Source of the DNA: CAYSLA01 sp964431685
GTDB taxonomy: Bacteria; Armatimonadota; UBA5829
Reading direction: 5' to 3'
Assembly: GCA_964431685.1 (NCBI GenBank)
Contig: CAYSLA010000045.1
Location: forward strand, 1 to 22,760
Length of the DNA stretch: 22,760 bases
Position numbers and translations under genes: made by a program. Each line of letters begins with the position of its first letter. Position 1 is the stretch's first letter. Of this stretch, positions 14,134 to 20,705 are shown one piece after another. The notes under the pieces are model-generated. The model did not search any database, was not told where the DNA came from, and saw only the letters and a list, made by a program, of their open reading frames with translations.

Positions 14134-14977
14134 AGGTCTCGGTGCCCTCATTCCCAGCGTGATGAGCGAGGGCGGAGACCCCGGAACTGAAGTTAGCGTG
14201 GACCGGATAACGTTCAATCCCTACCAGCCCCGCGAAAGAATCGACGACAGCAAGTTTGAGGAACTGGTCAGTTCGGTTCGCGTGCACGGGATTCTACAGC
14301 CTATTGTCGTTCGGGCAAAGGGGGCCGGCGAGTATGAGCTGGTCGCCGGGGAACGGCGGTTGCGTGCTGCACGAGCTGCAGGATTGAAGCGGATACCAGT
14401 GGTGGTCAGGGACCTCACAGACGAACAGAGTCTTCAGGTTGCGCTCATTGAGAATCTCCAGCGAGAAGACATTAGTCCCGTTGATGCCGCAGTCGCCTAT
14501 CATCGTCTGGCCACTGAGTTCGACCTCTCGCAGGAGAACATAGCGCTTGGGCTCGGTAAGAGCCGATCTACGGTCGCGAACACGATGCGTCTACTTGGTC
14601 TGCCCAGACCGGTGCTGGATTCACTGAAATCCGGACGCATCTCAGAAGGTCACGCAAGAGCTATACTTGCACTGGATGACGACAACGGGCGGATAGACCT
14701 TTGCGACAAGGTTATCTCGCTGGGACTCTCTGTGCGCGAAACCGAGAAGCTGGCGAAAGAGACAACGTTCACCGGCTATCGGAGCGGGTCTGAAAATGTT
14801 TCACGTGAAACAACTGCACCGGCACAGGACCCCAACATCCAGGCTATAGAATCGCATTTGCGTGGGCTCTTTGGCACGAAGGTTACTGTATCTCGCTGGA
14901 AGGACCGTGGGAGAATCGAGATAGAGTTCTACACCGACGATGATTTCGAGCGCATTCTCGCATTTCTAACTGGTTAG
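14111..14977 (+). CDS. parB: Chromosome-partitioning CTPase/DNA-binding protein ParB
   Basis: A 288-residue ParB/Spo0J that binds parS and spreads as a CTP-dependent clamp. It starts MEKKGLGKGLGALIP, the usual N-terminus that contacts ParA. The CTP-binding and clamp region holds GERRLRAA (80-87) and ENLQREDISP (114-123); a helix-turn-helix for parS lies around 138-165 (DLSQENIALGLGKSRSTV). The C-terminal dimer domain follows a linker that holds the parS site. The start is TTG 14111, with GGAGGT upstream and the conserved N-terminus beginning there. It is followed after 50 nt by the 15028 gene; a TAAAAT box at 14998-15003 might be a weak promoter for it. Confidence 0.97.
   Translation: MEKKGLGKGLGALIPSVMSEGGDPGTEVSVDRITFNPYQPRERIDDSKFEELVSSVRVHGILQPIVVRAKGAGEYELVAGERRLRAARAAGLKRIPVVVRDLTDEQSLQVALIENLQREDISPVDAAVAYHRLATEFDLSQENIALGLGKSRSTVANTMRLLGLPRPVLDSLKSGRISEGHARAILALDDDNGRIDLCDKVISLGLSVRETEKLAKETTFTGYRSGSENVSRETTAPAQDPNIQAIESHLRGLFGTKVTVSRWKDRGRIEIEFYTDDDFERILAFLTG
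14797..14812. other. parS: parS centromere site
   Basis: TGTTTCACGTGAAACA is the exact 16-bp consensus palindrome bound by ParB. It lies inside parB, where it encodes N-V-S-R-E-T in the linker before the dimer domain. Chromosomal parS sites cluster near the replication origin, so this region is likely origin-proximal. Confidence 0.95.
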
Positions 14978-15027
14978 CTACCAGTCTGCTCAATGGGTAA
15001 AATGACGAAATATCAGGAGCTTGCTAT

Positions 15028-16179
15028 ATGAAGACTCGCGTTCCAATCTACTTTCTCGCGCTGCTGGTTGTGGCCGCCCTCATCTGGCGTTCAGTTCATC
15101 CACAGCAACCAAAACTGCCTGGGCCATTGGGTGCCTCACCGTCGTGGCAATCCATGTCCGCGATCGGAGAGATGGGGCCAAGCGGCATCAGCCCGGATGC
15201 TCTGCACTGGGCGGGTGCCTGGAATGCCCGAGACAAGGATAACAAGCCGTACGCAGCCGTATGGATCATACCAACGTCTCCCGGCGGCAAGCCGGTCACC
15301 AAACGTATGGAGCCCGGATACACTGTGAGCGCCCTCTTCTGGGCCGATTCCCAGACTCTCCGCGCACTACTCACCAGAACCTCGTCTCAGGGCCGATTGC
15401 TGGACTCCAGACTCATCTCATTCGGAATATCCAACCCAGACGAGTCGACCGCACTCAAGTTGGCCGATGGCATTTCCTCCATATTGGCCTGGCCTGCCGG
15501 CTCGGATGCCATGCTCACGCGTACTAATTCCCCTGGTGTGGTGTTGGCAATTCTGACGAGCAAAGCAGAGACCGTCGGTAAGCCTGTAGTTGTGAACATA
15601 GACTCAGACTCTGACCTGGGTAGTCTTTCGGCGATCTCCCCTGACGGTCGGTTGTTCCTGTTCTCTGTGGTTCAGACTGCTCTTGGCGGCTCTCTGGCGT
15701 TCTATCTTGGCAATACCGCAGATGGAACCAGCAAGCTCCTGTTCACCACGGATGATCTTCCGGGAAGAGTAGAGCACCTGTCCGTTTCGCCCGTAGGCGT
15801 CCTTCTGGTAACCGCAGTGCGAAGTGATTTCGAGACATTCCTGTATCCCTGGGACACTTCGCGTCTTCAGAAGCCTTCAGAGCGCACTGACATAGACATG
15901 GCCGCGGCTTGGCCGGATGCCCCCAAGTCTCTCGACTTGCTCACTTACGAAGGCGCGTTTAACTATGCCCCGCTAACCGGAAAGACCAAACCGATATTCG
16001 GGTTTGGTGCGACGGACAGATTGACCGAAAGTTGGCGCAGGGAGGCACAAGACGGTCGTCTCTACCTCGCAGGCGAATACTACGTCTCCATATCACTTAC
16101 TGCCGGCGCAGCCGACGTGAGACGAGTGACCAGGGACGGCAAGGACCAGACACCTATTCTCCCACGCAGACAGCAATGA
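15028..16179 (+). CDS. Membrane-anchored beta-propeller-like protein of unknown function
   Basis: A 383-residue protein with an N-terminal signal anchor (about residues 7-23, IYFLALLVVAALIW) and a long beta-rich exported region. Loosely repeating blocks (SISPDG-like at 'LSAISPDGRLFLFS', 'LSVSPVGVLLVT', 'SALFWADSQTLRALL') suggest a TolB/WD40-type propeller, which often serves for binding or as a scaffold. No catalytic motif is visible. The ATG at 15028 has CAGGAG 8 nt upstream. Its stop overlaps the start of the next gene (ATGA), so it heads a probable six-gene operon that also includes galT and galK. The function is unknown, and a direct link to galactose use is not shown. Confidence 0.78.
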   Translation: MKTRVPIYFLALLVVAALIWRSVHPQQPKLPGPLGASPSWQSMSAIGEMGPSGISPDALHWAGAWNARDKDNKPYAAVWIIPTSPGGKPVTKRMEPGYTVSALFWADSQTLRALLTRTSSQGRLLDSRLISFGISNPDESTALKLADGISSILAWPAGSDAMLTRTNSPGVVLAILTSKAETVGKPVVVNIDSDSDLGSLSAISPDGRLFLFSVVQTALGGSLAFYLGNTADGTSKLLFTTDDLPGRVEHLSVSPVGVLLVTAVRSDFETFLYPWDTSRLQKPSERTDIDMAAAWPDAPKSLDLLTYEGAFNYAPLTGKTKPIFGFGATDRLTESWRREAQDGRLYLAGEYYVSISLTAGAADVRRVTRDGKDQTPILPRRQQ

Positions 16180-16865
16180 CGAACGCCGCCATAATACTCT
16201 ATGCCGACGAAGCTCGCCCCACCGATTCCCGCTTAGGCCGCGAGTCCCGGGTGCTGGGGGTTCTGGACGAAGCAGGGGTCGCACCCGTGTTCGCCGCTTG
16301 TGGTTCTGCGCCCCAATCCGGCGTCACAAGCGCAACCCACGAATCTGTCGTGCCGCTGCTGTCCGGCACTCTCACCGCCGAAGCACTGCGCGACGTCGTG
16401 CAGCCAAAGCTTGATCCAGCCTCTAATCTCATTCTCTTAACTGACTTCTTGCCAGTGCTGCGGACTGCATTTCTGAGGCGATTACTTACTAGTCACATAG
16501 ATGCCGCCGCGGATCTGACCCTGGTAGAAGGAGGCCATGAAGCGGAGCGTCAACCAAGCAAGAGCATAATGTGCGTCTCCGCTGCGTTGCTCGAAACGAT
16601 AGCGTCCAGACTGACCCCGGCTCAGACGCTGGACCTTTCGCTTCACGCAATGCTGAGCCTTCACGCATCGATCCCAATTCGTACTCTCACAATCCCTGCC
16701 CATCCCTGCGCATTCTTACCAACCGCTTCCGGCTCCACCCGTACTTCGGAATACTCCCGGATGCAGTATCACCCGCTCTGCGAAGCGGAGAAACTGGAAG
16801 GCGGCCGCACAGTTCGATACTACTCATTCGCCTCCAGTTCCGCCGGTGAAGGAGGTCAGGACTGA
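16176..16865 (+). CDS. Degenerate GlmU-like nucleotidyltransferase-fold protein
   Basis: A 229-residue protein. Its N-terminus AAIILYADEARPTDSRL lines up with the AAVILAAGKGTRMKSxL start of GlmU-type pyrophosphorylases but has lost the glycine-rich GxGTRM loop. ILLTDFLPVLRTAFLRRLL (about 85-103) resembles the 'GDVPLLRPETLRALL' block, with Asp kept. The alignment is by eye. It may be an inactive or altered relative with a binding or regulatory role. The start ATG 16176 overlaps the previous stop (ATGA), and its own stop overlaps the galT start (TGATG), so all three are translationally coupled. A longer frame from 16032 is rejected because it adds only residues read out of frame through the upstream gene. 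Confidence 0.7.
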   Translation: MTNAAIILYADEARPTDSRLGRESRVLGVLDEAGVAPVFAACGSAPQSGVTSATHESVVPLLSGTLTAEALRDVVQPKLDPASNLILLTDFLPVLRTAFLRRLLTSHIDAAADLTLVEGGHEAERQPSKSIMCVSAALLETIASRLTPAQTLDLSLHAMLSLHASIPIRTLTIPAHPCAFLPTASGSTRTSEYSRMQYHPLCEAEKLEGGRTVRYYSFASSSAGEGGQD

Positions 16866-17872
16866 TGTCTGAACTGCGCTGGCACCCGCTCTTGGAAGAA
16901 TGGGTTATTACAGCCACCCACCGGCAGGACCGAACATTTCTCCCGCCGGCGGACTATTGCCCTCTGTGCCCAACTCTGCCAGGGGCATTCCCTACGGAAA
17001 TCCCGCGACCCGACTACGACCTTGTCGTGTTTGACAACAAGTTTCCCTCATTGAGCACCCCGCCCCCCAGTCCGACTGTAGACCCAGGCGGTATCTACTT
17101 GGCCCGTCCCGCCGAGGGTGCCTGTGAAGTTATATGCTACACATCACGGCACGACGCCACGCTCACTGACCTCCCCCTTGAGCAGTTTCGGAAGCTGGTG
17201 AGTGTTTGGGCACACAGATATGCGGAGCTTTCCTCTCGTCCTGACATAAACTACGTCTTGATTTTCGAGAACAAAGGTAAGGACATTGGCGTTACGCTCT
17301 ATCATCCGCACGGTCAACTTTACGCGTTTCCCTTTGTCCCACCAAAGCCGGCAAAGGAACTTCAGGCATCACTATCGCACTTCAACCGCACCGGCCACTG
17401 CCTTCTGTGCGACGTCCTGCGGCAAGAACTGACCGAGAACAGCCGGGTCGTGGTGGAAAACGACTCCTTCGTTGTGGTCGTTCCATTTTTCGCCCGCTAT
17501 CCCTATGAGACATACGTCATTCCCCGGAGACACCATCAGAACATGCTCTCGCTCGACGGAGAGGAGCAATACGATCTGGCCGAGATACTGAAGTTGATTC
17601 TACTCAAGTACGATGCACTCTGGGGCACATCTCTGCCTTACATGATGATCATGCATCAATCTCCCACAGACGGGATGGACTACCCGCACTATCATTTCCA
17701 CATTGAGTTCCACCCGCCCAACCGCACAAAAGAGAAACTCAAGTACATAGCCGGATGCGAGACCGGTGCGTGGACATACATCAATGACACGCTTGCAGAA
17801 GAGAAAGCTGCTGAATTGCGGGCAGCCGCGCCGAATACCGAACAATGCACTTTCCTGACCCTGGACGAGTGA
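16865..17872 (+). CDS. galT: Galactose-1-phosphate uridylyltransferase
   Basis: A 335-residue HIT-superfamily enzyme of the Leloir pathway that swaps UMP between UDP-glucose and galactose 1-phosphate. The active-site H147-P-H149 sits in TLYHPHGQLYAFP, with H149 as the likely uridylylated residue. Cysteine pairs C32-x2-C35 and HCLLC (178-182) suit a metal site, and HYHFHIEFHPP (275-285) is a conserved C-terminal block. It starts one base inside the previous stop and ends 10 nt before galK. An epimerase (galE) is not seen in the window. The family and reaction are clear; related enzymes using other hexose phosphates are possible. Confidence 0.95.
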   Translation: MSELRWHPLLEEWVITATHRQDRTFLPPADYCPLCPTLPGAFPTEIPRPDYDLVVFDNKFPSLSTPPPSPTVDPGGIYLARPAEGACEVICYTSRHDATLTDLPLEQFRKLVSVWAHRYAELSSRPDINYVLIFENKGKDIGVTLYHPHGQLYAFPFVPPKPAKELQASLSHFNRTGHCLLCDVLRQELTENSRVVVENDSFVVVVPFFARYPYETYVIPRRHHQNMLSLDGEEQYDLAEILKLILLKYDALWGTSLPYMMIMHQSPTDGMDYPHYHFHIEFHPPNRTKEKLKYIAGCETGAWTYINDTLAEEKAAELRAAAPNTEQCTFLTLDE

Positions 17873-17882
17873 GGACTGCAAG

Positions 17883-19055
17883 ATGAAATACAGCCATGCA
17901 GATGAGATAGCGTCTCTCTTTGAGCGCAAGTTTGGAGCACCGCCCGAAGCGCTGGTTCGTGCTCCTGGCAGAGTGGACCTGATGGGATCCCACACGGACT
18001 ACAACGAGGGCTTTGTGCTGGCGGTGGCCGTCAATCGGGACGTACTCGCGGCAGGCAGCCTCCGCGACGACCGGCAGGTGCGTGTCTATTCCCGCAACTT
18101 TGAGGAGACAGTCTCCTTTGCCTTGGATCCCATTGAGCGCGACAATGTGCATACCTGGACCAACTACGTTCGCGGAATGCTTCACTTTCTCAGCGACGCC
18201 GGCGTCGAACTCCGTGGGATGGACATCGCCATCGACGGCCGCGTTCCCCTGGGTTCCGGCCTCAGCAGTTCCGCGGCTATAGAAATGGCCACTGGTTGCC
18301 TCGCGCAACGACTTCTTGGTTTCCAACTCTCTGGCCCTGAGATGGCTCTAATCGGCCAGAAAGCGGAGAACCGCTTTGTTGGAGTCAACACCGGCATAAT
18401 GGACCAGTTTATGTCTCGGCTGGCAGCGCAAAACCACGCGCTGTTCCTTGATTGCCGCACTCTCGATTATGAGAACATTCCTCTCAACACAACCGACATT
18501 AAGGTGGTTGTCTGCAACACGATGAAACCCCGCGGTCTGGTGGACAGTGAGTACGGCCTTCGACGAAGCCAGTGCGAGGAAGCCGCGCGCATTCTGGCTC
18601 AGTGGATCCCTGGCGTTACCGCCCTCCGCGACGTCAGCGAAGAGGATTTTCACACACATCAACACAAGCTGCCTGATGTCGTGCGCAGACGCGCCGAGCA
18701 CATCATCACCGAGAACAACCGCACCTACGCCAGCAGGTCTTACCTCGCCCGGGACGACTTCGACGGATTTGCCCATCTTATGAACGAGTCCTACCGCACG
18801 TCTCGCGATCTCTACGAGATAAGCTGTCCCGAGCTCGACACCATGGTTGAAGTCTCCCTCAACGCTCCCGGCGGACTGTCTTCACGCATATCTGGCGCGG
18901 GTTTCGGTGGTTGCACTGTAGGGCTTGTGTGGAACAAAGAAGTTGATGCTTTCGTAGACTATGTGACTGTGCAATACGCCCGTCGAACGGGACTGCATCC
19001 AATCATATACGTGTGTACAGCCGAGAACGGCGCTGAGTCTGTCTCCTTGCCGTGA
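17883..19055 (+). CDS. galK: Galactokinase
   Basis: A 390-residue GHMP kinase that phosphorylates galactose with ATP, feeding GalT. Motif 1 is RAPGRVDLMGSHTDYNEG (26-43); the usual 'GRVNLIGEHTDY' has two changes, N to D and E to S. Motif 2 is PLGSGLSSSA (122-131), which binds ATP phosphates, and motif 3 is SGAGFGGCTVGL near 335. The ATG at 17883 lies 10 nt after galT with GAGGA upstream. The Glu-to-Ser change touches the sugar-binding loop and could alter preference, but related bacterial galactokinases vary here. Confidence 0.95.
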   Translation: MKYSHADEIASLFERKFGAPPEALVRAPGRVDLMGSHTDYNEGFVLAVAVNRDVLAAGSLRDDRQVRVYSRNFEETVSFALDPIERDNVHTWTNYVRGMLHFLSDAGVELRGMDIAIDGRVPLGSGLSSSAAIEMATGCLAQRLLGFQLSGPEMALIGQKAENRFVGVNTGIMDQFMSRLAAQNHALFLDCRTLDYENIPLNTTDIKVVVCNTMKPRGLVDSEYGLRRSQCEEAARILAQWIPGVTALRDVSEEDFHTHQHKLPDVVRRRAEHIITENNRTYASRSYLARDDFDGFAHLMNESYRTSRDLYEISCPELDTMVEVSLNAPGGLSSRISGAGFGGCTVGLVWNKEVDAFVDYVTVQYARRTGLHPIIYVCTAENGAESVSLP

Positions 19056-19090
19056 AAGGTCTCGCACGCAACGTTTCCAGAGGTAATCAA

Positions 19091-19618
19091 ATGATCAACT
19101 GTCCCAAGTGCGGGGCTGAGCTTAAAGAAGAGCAGAAGGTCTGCATTATCTGCGGTGCGCTGACGCCGGCAAGCGGATTCTACTATCAGGATCATACCCG
19201 CTGGTACCACTCCAGGAAGCTGCGCATCGCCGGGCTTGCGGTTGCGGCAGTCGTTCTGCTGTCCCTGATCATCAACGCTTTTCGGGTGATGCCGCCGCAG
19301 ATCGTGGCTGCTGAGTGGTGCGACGACATATCCCAGGGCTTGCTTGCTAATGCACAGAAATACGCCAGTCCCAATCTTACGACCAACCTGCAGGAGCGCA
19401 TGACTGACACCCGTGCCATCTCTGATGATATTCGTTCTCGGAGCGGCAACGCCTATGTCGACGCCATACCCGGCGAACCAGCGTTCGATGTGGAGGCTGC
19501 GCCGACTGAGGCCGCTGTTGACGTTTCGCTTGTTGATCCTTCGGGACAGACCATCTACCAGTGCCACGTCAAGCTCATCAAGTCAGGCCGACGATGGTTG
19601 GTGGAGAATGTGAACTGA
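19091..19618 (+). CDS. Zinc-ribbon membrane protein of unknown function
   Basis: A 175-residue protein with an N-terminal zinc ribbon, C4-PK-C7 and C18-II-C21, a short linker, a transmembrane helix (about 45-63, RIAGLAVAAVVLLSLIINAF) and an exported C-terminal domain of about 110 residues. Many bacteria carry such proteins, with the ribbon in the cytoplasm and an NTF2-like or other domain outside; I cannot name the outer fold. The ATG at 19091 has AGAGG 7 nt upstream and starts directly at the ribbon. A GTG at 19052 that overlaps the galK stop would add 13 residues and is less likely. It is probably in the same operon as galTK and queG. Confidence 0.75.
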   Translation: MINCPKCGAELKEEQKVCIICGALTPASGFYYQDHTRWYHSRKLRIAGLAVAAVVLLSLIINAFRVMPPQIVAAEWCDDISQGLLANAQKYASPNLTTNLQERMTDTRAISDDIRSRSGNAYVDAIPGEPAFDVEAAPTEAAVDVSLVDPSGQTIYQCHVKLIKSGRRWLVENVN

Positions 19619-19625
19619 CGAGGCA

Positions 19626-20573
19626 TTGGGCAAGGGAGAGATCGACCTCACCGAAATCCGCATTCTGGCCTCTGATCTTGGGTTCTCCTCCATCGGGGCA
19701 ACCTATCCGCTGCCCGAGGTCATTTCCATATTCCCGTGGGCGCGAAGTTGCCTATCGTTGGCTCTGGCATACACGCCCGCTCCACAACTCCTGTCCAAAC
19801 CTGAAGAACCTTGCGCGCGTGTGGCACTCTTCGCCTCATCAGCAGACTACCACACCGTGCTTACCGAAAAGCTAAGCGTCCTCTCTCAGCGCATCAAAGA
19901 GCGCTCAAGGGCTCAATGCGCAATCTGTGTCGACACATTGCCGATTCCTGAACGCTTGATCGCCCACATGGCAGGCACCATCTGGCTAGGAAGAAACTGC
20001 TGCGCCTTTGCCGGGGGAGCAGGCTCGTTCTGCGTGCTGGGCGAAATCATCACTGACCTTGACCCTCCCGACTCCGTGCCACCTCTCCCGTCCCTCTGCG
20101 GCGACTGCACCCGCTGTGTTGAAGCGTGTCCAACTCACGCGCTGAGCGGCGACGGCACTCTGGATCCCACTCGGTGTCTCTCGGCTCTTACGCAGACCCC
20201 AGGACATATACCATGCGACCTGCGTCCGCTCCTGGCAGATCGTTTGTACGGCTGCGACACGTGCCAGGAAGTCTGTCCGCATAACGCCTCTGTGCTGCAT
20301 TCCGAACCTGCGTTCGCTGTCTCACGTCCTCCCGGCAGGCATCCTCTGCTGATTCCACTTCTTGAGCTGTCGACCGCCGGGTTCCGCGCAACCCTCCGGA
20401 ACTCGCCCATAGGCTGGATTGGTCGAACACGTGTTCGCCGTAACGCCTGCATAGTAGCAGGCAACCTTCGAGCCATTGAAGCGGCCCCCTCGCTTCGCAA
20501 GCTGGCTACATGCAACACGCCCACACTCCGCGAACACGCCGAATGGGCATTGGGAAACATCGACACCCGATAG
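19626..20573 (+). CDS. queG: Epoxyqueuosine reductase
   Basis: A 315-residue iron-sulfur, cobalamin-dependent enzyme that performs the last step of queuosine formation in tRNA, reducing epoxyqueuosine. Two 4Fe-4S cluster motifs are present: C158-x2-C161-x2-C164-x3-CP and C210-x2-C213-x3-CP, with C184 between. VDTLPIPER (102-110) holds the catalytic Asp region, and TIWLGRNCC replaces the more usual GWIGKNT. The tail looks HEAT-like (LREHAEWALGN). The TTG at 19626 is the only reasonable start: homology reaches the N-terminus, although its AGG is only 2 nt away. Last gene of the operon starting at 15028; a small hairpin follows. Confidence 0.93.
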   Translation: MGKGEIDLTEIRILASDLGFSSIGATYPLPEVISIFPWARSCLSLALAYTPAPQLLSKPEEPCARVALFASSADYHTVLTEKLSVLSQRIKERSRAQCAICVDTLPIPERLIAHMAGTIWLGRNCCAFAGGAGSFCVLGEIITDLDPPDSVPPLPSLCGDCTRCVEACPTHALSGDGTLDPTRCLSALTQTPGHIPCDLRPLLADRLYGCDTCQEVCPHNASVLHSEPAFAVSRPPGRHPLLIPLLELSTAGFRATLRNSPIGWIGRTRVRRNACIVAGNLRAIEAAPSLRKLATCNTPTLREHAEWALGNIDTR

Positions 20574-20581
20574 ACTACGAG

Positions 20582-20601
20582 AGTCTGAACAAGGCCAGAC
20601 T
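20582..20601 (+). other. Small hairpin after queG
   Basis: AGTCTG (20582-20587) and CAGACT (20596-20601) form a perfect 6-bp stem with an 8-nt loop, 9 nt after the queG stop. No T tract follows, so it is at best a weak or Rho-dependent end of the operon. Confidence 0.3.
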
Positions 20602-20614
20602 GAGCCGGGAAAAC

Positions 20615-20644
20615 TTGACCCTCCGAGCGCGTGAAGAGTATAAT
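20615..20644 (+). promoter_or_regulatory. Sigma-70 type promoter of gyrA
   Basis: TTGACC (20615-20620) and a perfect TATAAT (20639-20644) are 18 nt apart. The start would be near 20651, giving about 55 nt of leader before the TTG at 20706. Confidence 0.78.
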
Positions 20645-20705
20645 GAAGTGCTGACGATTGTTGCTTTTCCAAGCCACAGCAAACAAGCGAGAGGATGCCC
20701 GACCG

